From: Theodoxus fluviatilis
Lineage: Eukaryota; Mollusca; Gastropoda; Cycloneritida; Neritidae
Reading direction: 5' to 3'
Length of the DNA: 64,000 bases
Assembly: GCA_034096865.1 (NCBI GenBank)
Contig: JAWQFJ010000606.1
Span: 59,282 to 123,281 of the forward strand
The position numbers were made by a program, and so were the translations under genes. The notes below the pieces were generated by a model. That model was not told where the DNA came from, did not search any database, and saw nothing but the letters and a program-made list of their open reading frames with translations. Position 1 is the stretch's first letter. Each line of letters starts with the position of its first letter. Positions 42,860-55,812 of the stretch are shown in pieces.

Positions 42860-43167
42860 GGCCAAAAAAAAAAAGGTGTGGTTAGGGTAACATAGCCCCC
42901 CAAAATAGGGTAGGTAGGTAGGCTATAACTTTTTCTTTTTTTAAACTTTTTTTCCTCATGGACTATGGAGGTAAGTTGTACTTCCCTTTGCATGCCGCGT
43001 CGCCTGCACGGGTTGTTTCCTGAGACTGAACGATCGATCTCTCCCTCAACCCACAACTTTGATTTAATATTAAAATTTTTTTCAACATTTTCAATAAAAA
43101 GATGTAGGGTCAGCGCCCCAGAATAGGGTAGGTCGGGTTACCCTAACCACACCTATTTTTTTTGGCC
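42860..43167. mobile_element. Harbinger-like MITE, 308 bp
   Basis: Terminal inverted repeats of about 32 bases: GGCC, a run of A, then GGTGTGGTTAGGGTAAC on both ends read inward. TTA on both sides (42857-42859 and 43168-43170) fits the 3-base TWA target duplication of PIF/Harbinger transposons. Further inward both arms keep a similar AATAGGGTAGGT phrase. No coding capacity. Confidence 0.85.
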
Positions 43168-43170
43168 TTA

Positions 43171-44002
43171 TCATATATGCATCTGTCAAGTACAGATCGA
43201 GTGACATCTTTGAAAAACCATACAACCATTAACCCTTACCCAAGTGGTCACACATACTGCAAGGTTGCCACTGGACCAAGCTTGATGAGGAGACAAGGTA
43301 GTGAAAATAATGTGCTTTCCAAAAATTACCTAAAAATTCAGCATTAACATTTCCTTAAAACAGTAATGACGTGGACTTGTTCCTTGTTCCATTTTAAGTA
43401 CTTCTGGTATGAATTTTTGCTATATTTTTTGGATGGTTAGAAGGGCAGGTGCAAAAGAAATGGGTAGGTGTCTTGTCCTTGAAATGTACCTTTTTCTGAG
43501 TGTTGACAAACAAAACAGTCCCAATTATGACACCAGGGTAAAGGGTAATTCAGTATCTATAGCCATCAAATGATTTTGATAAAAAATCCCATTGAATGAA
43601 ATTTTTTAATTTTGCACTTTACAAAATATTTCACGGAGTTATGTCATTCCTCAATGATCATCAACACATCTTTAGTGTAAAATAAAACATCTCCGCAACT
43701 GGCAAGGAAAACAAGTGACCCTAATTCAAGGGGAAATAACTCTGAAGTTACCTCCCATCCACTACAGCTTCCTGGGCGAGGTGGGCATGAACAAATGCTA
43801 TATCAAAAAGGTATATACATGCACTTCATATCTAGCTCTTTTCTCCACTTCTGAACAAGTCTTTATGTTTCTCTGTGATTTTCACTAAACATTTTTTAAG
43901 CACAAAAACTAATGTAAACAAAGTCATTTGTAACAGACTGAGGGGATATAACCATGGAAAGTGTAACCTCCCTCCCTCCCTCTCTTACTCTCCCTCACTC
44001 TT

Positions 44003-44070
<68 letters not shown>
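43171..44070. other. Intergenic stretch with (CT)n
   Basis: No gene was recognised. (CT)n of about 55 bases at 44007-44061, immediately before a LINE fragment, continuing into a short CA run. Confidence 0.4.
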
Positions 44071-44074
<4 letters not shown>

Positions 44075-45848
44075 ATGCAAATATGGAAGGCATGGCATAC
44101 AACTTTTAACTGGTGCGAAAGAAATATTCTCATTTATGTTTGCTGATGACGAGGTTTTGTTGTCAACCACATCTGTATGGCTCCAGTGCCAACGAGACAA
44201 CCTGAGCAAGATTTCAGGAAAACTAGGAAAACTGTAAATAAACAAAAAACAAAAGTTATTGTATTCAGAAGGGGAGGATTCCTCTCACGGAGGAAAAAAA
44301 TGGCCAGTTGGTGGTGCAAAACTGGAGGCAGTAACTAGTTACAGGTGTTTGGGGTTTCTTTTTACTACAAAATTGTCCATCACTGCTGCCCTGGAATGCC
44401 AATTGACAAATGCCAAACAAAAGATTGTACAGCCGTTGAAGACAATGTGGAATCTGCATAAAATGAACACAACTGTTTGTGTGTGTGTGTGTGTGTGTTT
44501 TTAATGCCCAGGTGCAGCCATTGGCTTTGTATGGATCAGAAATTTGGGGATTAACCTGAAAGCAAACTGTGGAAAAAACACATATCTTCATGTGCAAATG
44601 ATTTCTCAATTTGGACATGAAATCTTCCCATGCAATGTGTTACAGAGAACTGGGAAGATATCCCCTCTACATCAATGCTCTGATAAAAGCTGTGAAGTAT
44701 AGACTAAAGATGTGCAGAATGCCCAAGAATAGACTTCCAAACCAAGTTTACTTCATGATAATGAACATTAAAATACCAGAAGAATATGATTGGGTAAGAT
44801 TGGTGGGAAAATGTCTGCCACAATATCGATTCAGATATGTTTGTGAAAATTTTTGTACAAACAATGTAAAAGGTTTCCTTTGAATCCTGAAGCAAAGGTT
44901 ATGGACTGTTTTTGACAGGAGTGGACAGCCAAGACTAATGGCAGTGAGCAATTTGTTTTGTACTGATCATTTAAAAACATCTCGGTGCAAAAGCTATCTT
45001 AACTGTATCAATATAAAGAAATTCTTAGACTGTTTTATACACCTCAGGATTGGTGATAGCAAGTTAAAAAACAATGTACAACCCAGAGCACAGCTGGATC
45101 AGAATGAAAGATGTCCTTTCTGTGATGACATTGAGAATGGAACACACTTTAAGTTGTCCTTTGTACTCTAACACAAGAGGAAAATATGTAGAAAAACATT
45201 GAAAAAAAGACATATGATATAATGCACATGTCAAATGGAAGCAATGTACAAAAAAATCTGCAATGTTGCTATGTTTTTACATTATTGTTTGAAACATCGC
45301 AATAAAAAAAGCCAATAAAACTCTATGAAAACCACCCTTGTGAATGAATCAAATAATTACCAGTCAGGATGGATGGATGGATGGAGTTTTACGGCCCATC
45401 AGCCTTTGTAGGCTATGTAAGGCAATTAAGCACAAAACTTACTAGAATAGTTTAAACACAAATCGAGTCATGGTGTTCCTAGTCATACGCCTCTTACAAA
45501 TCCTGTAGGGAGACGTGGTGGGTCAATTCCAGTCAGGAACTACATGATATACTGTAGTTATATTCTGTCTCAGTACACGAAGATTATTTCCTCTATCATC
45601 ATCAACTTTGTTGCTAAATGTTCGCTTGATGTGCTCTAATTTTTTTTAATCACTGTATTGACTGTAACTATTTTACTGTGAGGATCATATTTGTTCTACT
45701 ATAAAAACATTCGAAACATGTATTTCGATCACGGTAAAGTTTGAACTGCTTTACCACTTTGTGTATATATTTCTCATTGTGATTTTACATGTTTATATTC
45801 TCATCGGCCAAAATAAAGATTTAATTCAATTCAATTCAATTCAATTCA
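44075..45848 (+). mobile_element. Non-LTR retrotransposon, 3' part of RT with 3' UTR and (AATTC)n tail
   Basis: The plus strand has the RT box SFMFADDEVLLS, then SYRCLGFLFTTKLSITAALE in a second frame, a long degenerate C-terminal region (YFMIMNIKIPEEYDWVRLVG; FLDCFIHLRIGDSKLKN), and a final CPFCDDIENGTHF zinc-ribbon-like motif. Stops and frame changes show decay. The 3' UTR runs to AATAAAGATTTAATTC plus four AATTC repeats at about 45812-45848, a typical LINE tail. A GGAT-headed repeat has inserted in the UTR at 45367-45535. Confidence 0.8.
45367..45535 (+). repeat. Dispersed GGAT-headed repeat, copy 2
   Basis: GGATGGATGGATGGATGGAG then TTTTACGGCCCATCAGCCTTTGTAGGCTATGTAAGGC, matching copies 1 and 3, ending near GACGTGGTGGGTCAATTCC. 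It sits inside the 3' UTR of the surrounding LINE. Confidence 0.85.
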
Positions 45849-45907
45849 GTTCTTGTCTCTTCTCTTTTCTCTATCTCTCTGTGCATGCATGCATGTGCTT
45901 TTGCCCG

Positions 45908-45916
<9 letters not shown>

Positions 45917-45968
<52 letters not shown>
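45917..45968. repeat. (AC)n microsatellite
   Basis: Near-perfect AC repeat just downstream of the LINE tail. Confidence 0.95.
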
Positions 45969-45971
<3 letters not shown>

Positions 45972-46221
45972 CATAAACACCTCACCAGACCTCACCTGCT
46001 GTTTGATGCAAACTCAACACCACAGGGCAGAGGAGAGATGATGGAGTTCTCAGTTGAACTTGAGAAGAACATTCACATGTGGTCAGCCTTCATCTTAGCA
46101 GTTCCCCTTGTGATCCTGTGGCAAGACAAATCATGGTGTGCTGTGTAAAACTTGCCCCAAGGACTAAAAAATACTTGCACGTATACAAGCACAAAAACGC
46201 TTATACCAATAGCAACAAAAT

Positions 46222-46490
46222 AACTTACTTACTTACTTAATTACTGCCTTTTATGCCGGGTGGCATGTAGGGCAGCAACAAAGGTTCTCCACTGTTGTCG
46301 GTCGCTTGCAAGCCTTTCCAGGGTCGCCCAGGCGTGGTTGAGGTCTTTTATCTCCCTTTCCACTGTGCGTCTCCAAGTCTGCCTGGGTCTCCCGCGCTTT
46401 TTCTTGCCTTCTGGGGTCCATCGGAGTGCCACTTTCGGAATGGAATCGTTGTCCATCCTCAGTACATGGCCAATTCTTCTCCAGCAACAA
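46222..46490 (-). mobile_element. Non-LTR retrotransposon C terminus with (TAAG)n tail
   Basis: The minus strand reads RRIGHVLRMDNDSIPKVALR, then KKRGRPRQTWRRTVEREIKD and a final FVAALHATRHKRQ stop. This is the standard C-terminal segment after the RT of many invertebrate LINEs (H-V-x-R-M ... G-R-P-x-x-T-W). The TAA stop is followed immediately by TAAG repeats (46222-46241), so there is practically no 3' UTR. Upstream RT is absent. Confidence 0.85.
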
Positions 46491-46559
46491 AATAAGGTCA
46501 AGAACAATAGGAACAAGTATTTGCATGGCATAGGCTCCAAACAAGATCATGAAGGAATC

Positions 46560-49500
46560 CTGGAGCACCATTCAAAAGAAGGCCCAAAACCTTTCTTGCT
46601 GCCCTACATGCCGAAAGCCGGCATTGCGGGCATAAGCAGCAGTAAGCAGGCTCCAAACACTAGGGCTAAGCACCTCACACTGAACATGATTCTTGGCAAC
46701 AGTCTGCCTCAGGAGAAGATGGTCAATGGCACCCTAGGGTTGGTCAAAGATATGAGGGGTCGGTGTCAGACTATCATCTATGACAACAAGAGAGGGGTGA
46801 CCAATGAAATCTGGCGATGCAAAGTTGCAGGAGCAAGCTTTCAGAGAATTAACTCCTTCTTCAGGCCTAGGTTTGGGGCAGCGCAGTGCTTGTCTTGACG
46901 AGGCTTCACTTTGACTGGCACACCTTGCTGCACTGGCCACCAGTGCTTTGGACATGGCACTGCCACCATCATCTACCTCTTTGCTGCCTCCTCTCCTTAG
47001 TGGGAAAGGATAAGACAGCTCAGCAACTGTACGTAGTTCCCAATAACAGGAAATGCAAGGTAGAGTCCAAGCTGTTTGCTAAAACAAACGCATGATAAAA
47101 TGGAGTCATAGAAGGGGATACAAAACAAAATAAAATAAAACAGCAAATCTTCAACTACAAAGGCCCAAGAGGAAATTTTATATTAGAAAAACTTCATGTG
47201 TTGTTTTGTTATTTTGTCTTGTACCCTATCAGACATATTTCCGTTTTGTTTTAACAAAAAATTAATCAAGGAGTTTACCTTGCATGGTGTGCCTTCTCTC
47301 CCCTTACTGTTCTCTCTAACCCTCCAACTGACATTCTTTATGGCCTGTCTCCAGTATAAAAGAAACACATAAGATGGTTGGTTTGATAGGGAAGACTACA
47401 GGTTATTTGTCTGCCTATTCAACCCAAGTCAAAAGAAGAAAGACAAGAGCTCAACATCAACAGAAGCAGAGCAGAAGGCAACAGAAAAAAGAAGACAGTA
47501 TGTAGTCAACTGTGGGACATAGCACACAAGCAGAACAGAGGTGGAAGATGACATGGCATGGGAGAAGATGAGGCCTGCTCAAGGCAGTGATTGTGAATAT
47601 TGTCACACACACTCACAAAGGCTGCTGCAGCTGTCAGCCAGGTCTTCTGATGTGCCAAGTCGATGCCATCAGTCCTCATGTCCTTTTTACAGACAACCCT
47701 GAAGCACAGCATGTGCCATCTGCCAGGCCTAGTGCCAGGAGCAAGACTTCATGAAGGAACTTTGAGGATGCACCGACTTCCATGCAGCAAATGAAGCCAG
47801 CACAATTGATGTTTGGTGAGCAGGGCAGACGTAGTGGGAACACCTCCTGGAAAGAGGTCAACAAATTGGAGCAGGAGTATTAACGTCTGGCATACACTAG
47901 TGTGTAAAGAAAAGACTTCTTGAGACAATGCTAATTTGTGCATGCACACCCACAAGGCATGCATGCACACACACACACACACACATGTACATAAGCATAT
48001 GCACAATACATGCATGCACGCACACACATATGCACATGCATTCATAAACACACACAAACAGCATGGAAGTCCACTGATTTCTATGCCCACACCAGTGATG
48101 ATGACGATGAAATCACAGCTGAAACTCAGATGCACAGACCCTGGTATAATGAAAGCAGACTATGGCAGTGTCCCAGTCAATGGGTGCTGCAATGTAAACA
48201 ATGCAATGCATTGCAATGCAAGTTTGAGAAAGCAGGAGGGTACTATGATAGGACACACACATGCTCACATACTTCCAGCCATACTTTGTTCTCTTACCAT
48301 TACACTACAAAAAGCAAGTGCACACAAGACACCTTATGACGCAAGGAATTACTGAGCATCTATAGACGATTTTACTAAAAGATTTCAATTTGAAGCAGAA
48401 AGCAAATGAAGATTGAGCTTGCCACATGCCTGACAAAGCTCGGGATCTGTGAAGCAGAATGATGAAAGGGTTGATTTGTCTACTTTGTACCTGAACTGTT
48501 GGACATCCACAAGTGTATGCAGGGGGATGAAGAACTCTCGAAGGAAGGTAATAGGTGGAGCAGTTCCAGTAGTCTGAGAGAGCTGAAGCAGTACACAGTA
48601 CACACAGTACACAGTAATTTATTGCGCCAAGTGACACCATTTAGAAAATGAGCACGAGGAAAACTAAGTGATGAAGGCTAAAAGAAACAAAACAAAAAGC
48701 CAAACACACGCATCGCTTACACACCCTAACACGCCGTTTATGCAAAAAACATGGACATTTCCCGATGTACCTCACTCACGACACACACGCAGCTGCACAC
48801 AGACAAAAGATAAGACTGCACCTGAAACCAAAAGGGTTAACTGGTAAATGGGGATGAAGCATTATCTGCCTAGGGGCAGGAGCTGGACAGCCTGCAGGCA
48901 ATCCTTGCCCCCTGACCTTAGCCATATTGCAACCAGTGGAGCTGACAAAGAAATGTACATAAACATCAAGAGGAGGACTTAGAAAATAAAATCTACAACA
49001 CAGTCCTGAAGAGTAGCATTTCTGCATGGTGCACAAAGGAAGAGCCACAGGAGGAACAGGCCAGAGCTGCTTGATGCCCTCTCATTGGCTGGAATTCTGG
49101 CTGCTGGAATTGAAGAGAACTGCAACAGTCCAGACAGGATAGAATGAGTATCGTAACAAGCTTTGTATATATAGTGGCCTCACTGATCAGAGGATGTTCC
49201 CTGGAAATAATGCACCTCAGCTCTATGAAAGCAACTTAGTGCATGTTATGAGCAGGAATTACCATGGCTAGATTTTCTCATACAGAACTATGCAAACGCT
49301 TGACACTGTCAGGGGAGGTTGATACATCACAACAGTGCACTCTGGCTTGCTGGAAGAGAAATCCCACATTAAATGGACTTTACTCAAAGAGATTTTGGCA
49401 ACTAAATGCATGAATAAAAATAAACATTGCTTTTAGTTTTACAAATGAGGACATCAAACTTTTCAAAAACACTGTGGCCACAGATGCAATTTATTCCATC

Positions 49501-49700
49501 CATTTACCAACACCACTTCAGCATCTTCAAATGCAAATGACTGCATATGATTAAGCAAGAACCCATCCATCAACATTCATGACAGCTGACTATATTTTCC
49601 ATCATTAAATGATGAATGAAACCTGTAACAACATGACAGATGCTCCCAGTATCATCATGCCATGCTGTAGATTGATAAAGCTAAGCAGAGTCACTGTGCT
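46560..49700. other. Long non-genic stretch
   Basis: No gene could be supported. One plus-strand frame at 46560-46898 (with KMVNGTLGLVKDM) faintly recalls a helicase motif but no other helicase element is nearby. Short CA/GCATGCATG runs occur at 47940-48060. The stretch could be a long intron or intergenic DNA. Confidence 0.35.
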
Positions 49701-50037
49701 TGTCGATAATTGAAAATACTCCATACTACTCCATACAAGCATATGTTAAAGAAGAGCAGTGGGACCCATGCTTTTGGGGTCTATTCCAGTAGCTCGACCA
49801 CTGGCGGCCCCGGGGAGTGTCCACTAGTTGCTGGTGGCTGCCTGTGTATGACACCTGCTAGACTGCCATACCCACAGCGAGGCAGCTTCAGAGGTCTTCT
49901 GCAGCAGCCTCGTCACCTTATGGATGGCCTGGACCCTGCCCTCAGGCATTGTAAGAAGTGGACGGCAGAATGCCCCACACAGCCTCTGCAGCCAACCTTG
50001 ACTGGGAATATTCTGCAGTCCCACCCACATTTCCTGC

Positions 50038-50290
50038 ATGATGGATGGATGGATGGATGGATGGATGGATGGATGGATGGATGGATGGATGGATGGATGG
50101 ATGGATGGATGGATGGAGTTTTATGGCCTATCAGCCTTTATAGGTTATGTGAGGCCATTATGTACGACCATCACTAGAATAGTTCCAAGGAATCGAAAAT
50201 CAAGCCATGGTGTCCCTATTTATTTCCCTGTTACGGATCATGAGGGGAGACGTGGTGGGTCAATTCCTTTAACCCCAAACCCACAGCGGG
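50038..50290 (+). repeat. Dispersed GGAT-headed repeat, copy 3
   Basis: A perfect (GGAT)n of about 78 bases leads into AGTTTTATGGCCTATCAGCC and the conserved body, with AGCCATGGTGTCCCTATTTA and GACGTGGTGGGTCAATTCC. It is the longest GGAT head of the three copies. The repeating MDGW translation is not a gene. Confidence 0.9.
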
Positions 50291-50299
50291 ATCCCTGCA

Positions 50300-51170
50300 C
50301 AACAGTCTGATATCCTTGTATTGGGTCAACTTTCTTTCCTGACCCCAGGATATGTTGCCCTCCCAAGGTACTATAAGCTCGGCCAGTATGAGACTCCTTG
50401 ACCTTGACCAGATTGCCATGTCTGGGTGCTGGTAGGACCTACTGATGGCCTTGGCAAAGTAGTTTTTTGTAACCATCCACAATAAATGACTGATATATGT
50501 GTGGTCTCTGTTTACTCTAGATAGATCAATACTGACAGAAGTCTCCTGCCATAAATAGCACTCATACCCTGCTGGGGGAAAGCAGCAACACAAAAAACAC
50601 AAGCTTTAGTCTTGATCACATCAACAGCCTATTTAGCCTCATGCTTTCTAACAGTTCAATAATAGGTGAATGTTTATAAAAAGTGATGCTATCATCTATA
50701 TTTGCACCAAACTGGATGACAGTGTTAGCCATAGTATACAGGAAAAGGACAGTACGAATGCTTATACTTATCTGGACCCTGCACCCCTGACCTTAGACTA
50801 AAGGCTAATCAGGTGGCTTTGCTTAACAAGATCAGGACAACGGCTATTCTTTTGATGCCAATGCAGCTTTCCTCAATTTCTTGAGCCCCACTGTGGCCTC
50901 GGCACTTGAGATCTGTCAATACCAAGGGCAAGCCCAGCTAGGTCTTGTCACCCACTATCTGTATGCCAAGTTTGGTGGCAACACAATGGAAACTTTTAGA
51001 GAAATCGCTTGCATGCGTGTGTGTGTGTATGTGTGTGTGCCCTCATGCATTTGTACAAGAATGCATGCACACACACACACATACACACACACACACACAT
51101 ATGCACACAACAAGACAGATAAACAACCAGACAGTTGGACAGATGGAGGATGGCAAGATGGAGGAATGGG
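50300..51170. other. Non-genic stretch
   Basis: No domain recognised. Short TG/AC repeats near 51015-51105. Confidence 0.35.
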
Positions 51171-51171
51171 A

Positions 51172-51458
51172 TGGGATGGGTTGTGTTGTGTTGGGTTGGG
51201 TTGGGTTGGTTGGGTTGGGTTGGGTTGGTTTGGTTTGGTTTGGTTTGGTTTGGTTTGGTTTGGATGGATGGATGGATGGATGGATGGATGGATGGATGGA
51301 TGGATGGATGGATGGATGGATGGATGGATGGATGGATGGATGGATGGATGGATGGATGGATGGAAGGATGGATGGATGGATGGGTGGATGAATGGATGGT
51401 TGGTTGGATGGATGGGTGAATGGATGGATTGATGGGTGGATGGATGGAATGGATATAC

Positions 51459-51497
<39 letters not shown>

Positions 51498-51500
51498 TCT
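51172..51500 (+). repeat. Compound microsatellite: GGGTT, GGTTT, GGAT, GGCA
   Basis: Consecutive blocks of TTGGG/TTGGT pentamers (51180-51232), TTTGG pentamers (51232-51262), GGAT tetramers (51262-51450) with late variants (GGGT, GGTT, GAAT), and GGCA tetramers (51460-51497). Each block looks derived from its neighbour by one change in the unit. Translations in all six frames are artefacts. Confidence 0.95.
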
Positions 51501-52062
51501 AGACATACAGACAATTGTGTCATGGCATTGACTCACTTTTTTAACACATATGAGTGAAATATGAAGTCATTTAAACAAGTCATCACATACACTATGATCG
51601 AGTTCTGCAGAATTCTGAGTGACACTGCATTCATATGCTATTCTAAAATCCTCCACTAGCCAGGGGGTCAAAATGACCACAGTAGACATGTACAGTAGGT
51701 GAGTATGCGAGGAAACTAACACACACACCATGATAAGATGGACTATCATTTAGGGCAATGGCCTCAATGACACCAGAGGTGAGCACACAGAATGCAGAAC
51801 TTTAAGTGGCAAGAAACTCCCAATGGAGCAAGGCGACAGTCTTCAGAGGAAGAGCCCCCATCAACAAGTGTTTTGTCCCTTTAAACTTCCTGACACTCTC
51901 GGGGGAGGACCACACCTGGTTATAGTTTCAGGTGCCTGTCTACTGTCTTCTTTTCTTTGCACACCTTACATTACATTGCAGTGCACTGCATTACATAATA
52001 GCATTAGCAATGAGGGCAGGATAAGATAAGTGTGTGCAAATCAATAACTGTTGCACTGCATC

Positions 52063-52094
<32 letters not shown>

Positions 52095-52125
52095 GATACA
52101 CACATTCATGCAGACATGCGCGCGT

Positions 52126-52170
<45 letters not shown>

Positions 52171-53190
52171 CAGTGACACGCATGTAGAAATATGCAATGC
52201 ATACATACAGAGTACAGTTCCTGCTTTTATTTTTTCTTTAGCATGCTTCAAATGAAATGATATTTACACTTTCATTTAAAAATAATTTCTCTCATGTTTC
52301 AGATTATATAAGTGAGCAATATTAGCTGCAGCTCAATCAATACACAATAGGCCTATTGATTAATCTGAAGGAAAAGGAAAAAAAGGTATAAGCCAATTTT
52401 TGGTAAAGTAAAAAGTAAGTAAGGTGCATTGAAAATTCTAATGCAATTTTTTCTTGCTTTAAGTTTAACACAGAATATAACAAGCTGAACAACCAGTAAT
52501 TGTATAATGTTAAACTTGACTGACCATCAACCAATCCTTTGTGAGCAATGCACACAGACTCACAAACTAAAGATATATGTACGTACCTACCGAAGTTGTA
52601 AGATACTAAGACTGCAAAAAAAATGACCTAATGATTGACAATAGATTTCTCGCGAAGAGAAACTGTGGCAAACCGTATTCCACAGCTGGAAATGGAAGCA
52701 AAATAGACGAAATCGGACACTAGTGTAGTAGTAGTGATCTGTGATGTTAGTTTGTTACAAATGATTGCTGCATCGTCATTGCAATACCTCGCAAAGCGAC
52801 AACGTCCACTTGTGCGCTGAATATCAGTCCCATTTCCAGTCCTGACGGAATATGAGCGGTTCCTCGGCGTTTCTTTGTGGGTATTTTTATCGAAAGACCG
52901 AAACAATTCTGCATCTTCAAAGGCACGTGTAGCAGCTCCCAAGCAGAGGGTAAATGGGGAATAACTCCAAATTTAGAGTAATCTCCCATGGATATTAGCT
53001 GCCTCTTTCATCGACGAATACAAGGGGTAAATTTGGTGGATGGGGAATATAAATAGATCCGGTGGGGAAAGGAGAAGGGGAGAGGAAAAGGGTTTGGGGT
53101 GGGGTGGGGGATGGGAGTGAAAGTGGAGAGAGCGAAAGAAGAAAAGCGCTCAGGCAAATTGTGGATGAAATTCAATGCTCATTAAGGAGC
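51500..53190. other. Non-genic stretch with (AC)n
   Basis: AC repeats at 52064-52095 and 52126-52168. On the minus strand a frame from 52989 with a possible donor (GCGAG|GTATTG, about 52787) and a TATTTATA near 53045 might be a first exon, but nothing supports it further. Confidence 0.35.
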
Positions 53191-53194
53191 CGTA

Positions 53195-53398
53195 CTGTCT
53201 GTGTGTCTGTCTGTATGTGTGTCTGTCTGTGTGTCTATCTGTGTCTGTCTGTCTGTGTGTCTATCTGTGTCTGTCTGTCTGTGTGTCTGTCCGTGTGTCT
53301 GTCTGTCCGTGTGTCTTTCTGTCTGTGTGTCTGTCTGTGTGTCTGTCTGTCTGCGTGTCTGTCTGTCCGCGTGTCTGTCCGTGTGTCCGTCTGGTCTC
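53195..53398 (+). repeat. Imperfect (GTCT)n microsatellite
   Basis: GTCT/GTGT/CCGT tetramers for about 200 bases. Confidence 0.95.
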
Positions 53399-53402
53399 GT
53401 GT

Positions 53403-53500
53403 AAATTAATCTAATCTAATCCGATCAAATCTGATTTAGTCTAATCTAGTCCAGTCGAATCCAATATAGTCTAGTCTAATCCAGTATTGTCTAATCTGTC
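53403..53500 (+). repeat. Degenerate pentanucleotide (TAATC)n
   Basis: Period-5 structure with units TAATC, TAGTC, CAGTC, GAATC, AAATC. It directly follows the GTCT tract and ends in a return to GTCTGTC. Confidence 0.75.
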
Positions 53501-53864
53501 TGTCGGTACGTCTATCTGCAACGTGGATGAGTGCGGTCATTACCAGGCAAGCTTGGTAGTCAATTGCAGACAAAACATAAATGCTGAAACCATATATCTA
53601 CATCTATTTTCCTGCAACCCCAACTTGAGAGGGAGGAGCATGATCACACCACTGAAAACTGAAGAGAGAAAGTGTGATAAAATTTCATCTGGGCGGCTGA
53701 GCGTCATGATAAATTCATCCAGACAACCTGGCATACAGCTGAACTGCCTCGACAGATCCTTCATTGACTGGAAAAGATTTGGTTATCCAGTTTTTAGGCA
53801 TCTCCTTGATGCTGCTATTGCTGCTGCATAATCCTAGCGTACAGCGCGAGCTGCCTCGATACCC

Positions 53865-55812
53865 ATGTCGCTCACTCACTCACTCACTCACTCACTCACT
53901 CACTCACTCACTCACTCACTCACTCACTCACTCACTCACTCACTCACTCACTCACTCGATCACTCGATCACTCGATCACTCGATCACTCACTCACTCACT
54001 CACTCACTCACTCACTCACTCACTCACTCACTCACTCACTCACTCACTCACTCACTCACTCACTCACTCACTCACTCACTCACTCACTCACTCACTCACT
54101 CACTCACTCACTCACTCACTCACTCACTCACTCACTCACTCACTCACTCACTCACTCACACTCACTCACTCACTCACTCACTCACTCACTCACTCACTCA
54201 CTCACTCACTCACTCACTCACTCACTCACTCACTCACTCACTCACTCACTCACTCACTCACTCACTCACTCACTCACTCACTCACTCACTCACTCACTCA
54301 CTCACTCACTCACTCACTCACTCACTCACTCACTCACTCACTCACTCACTCACTCACTCACTCACTCACTCACTCACTCACTCACTCACTCACTCACTCA
54401 CTCACTCACTCACTCACTCACTCACTCACTCACTCACTCACTCACTCACTCACTCACTCACTCACTCACTCACTCACTCACTCACTCACTCACTCACTCA
54501 CTCACTCACTCACTCACTCACTCACTCACTCACTCACTCACTCACTCACTCACTCACTCCACTCACTCACTCACTCACTCACTCACTCACTCACTCACTC
54601 ACTCACTCACTCACTCACTCACTCACTCACTCACTCACTCACTCACTCACTCACTCACTCACTCACTCACTCACTCACTCACTCACTCACTCACTCACTC
54701 ACTCCACTCACTCACTCACTCACTCACTCACTCACTCACTCACTCACTCACTCACTCACTCACTCACTCACTCACTCACTCACTCACTCACTCACTCACT
54801 CACTCACTCACTCACTCACTCATCACGTCACTCACTCACTCACTCACTCACTCACTCACTCACATCACTCACTCACTCACTCACTCACTCACTCACTCAC
54901 TCACTCACTCACTCACTCACTCACTCACTCACTCACTCACTCACTCACTCACTCACTCACTCACTCACTCACTCACTCACTCACTCACTCACTCACCTCA
55001 CTCACTCACTCACTCACTCACTCACTCACTCACTCACTCACTCACTCACTCACTCACTCACTCACTCACTCACTCACTCACTCACTCACTCACTCACTCA
55101 CTCACTCACTCACTCACTCACTCACTCACTCACTCACTCACTCACTCACTCACTCACCCCCCCACTCACTCACTCACTCACTCACTCACTAACCTCACTC
55201 ACTCACTCACTCACTCACTCACTCACTCACTCACTCACTCACTCACTCACTCACTCACTCACTCACTCACTCACTCACTCACTCACTCACTCACTCACTC
55301 ACTCACTCACTCACTCACTCACTCACTCACTCACTCACTCACTCACTCACTCACTCACTCACTCACTCACTCACTCACTCACTCACTCACTCACTCACTC
55401 ACTCACTCACTCACTCACTCACTCACTCACTCACTCACTCACTCACTCACTCACTCACTCACTCACTCACTCACTCACTCACTCACTCACTCACTCACTC
55501 ACTCACTCACTCACTCACTCACTCACTCACTCACTCACTCACTCACTCACTCACTCACTCACTCACTCACTCACTCACTCACTCACTCACTCACTCACTC
55601 ACTCACTCACTCACTCACTCACTCACTCACTCACTCACTCACTCACTCACTCACTCACTCACTCACTCACTCACCTCACTCACTCACTCACTCACTCACT
55701 CACTCACTCACTCACTCACTCACTCACTCACTCACTCACTCACTCACTCACTCACTCACTCACTCACTCACTCACTCACTCACTCACTCACTCACTCACT
55801 CACTCACTCATT
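53865..55812. repeat. Giant (CTCA)n / (TGAG)n tetranucleotide array, about 1.95 kb
   Basis: About 485 tandem CTCA units with only about ten interruptions: GATC-bearing units at 53957-53988, a CA insertion near 54158, single-base changes at about 54559, 54703, 54994 and 55672, a CATCACGT patch at 54822, and a run of C at about 55156. CTCA contains no stop in any forward frame, so frames of over 600 codons reading (LTHS)n exist; they are not genes. The right edge abuts a minus-strand LINE 3' end whose own tail repeat is TGAG. Confidence 0.97.

Noticed and set aside
46560..46898. Possible PIF1/Helitron helicase fragment (KMVNGTLGLVKDM)
   Set aside because: Only one faint motif; no Walker or other helicase motifs nearby and no Helitron termini found.
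51180..51262. TTGGG/GGGTT repeats as telomere-like sequence
   Set aside because: Pentamer period and gradual change into GGTTT and GGAT units fit an ordinary compound microsatellite.
50881..51536. Long frames reading MDGW or HPSI repeats on both strands
   Set aside because: Translations of GGAT microsatellite; open on both strands for the same reason.
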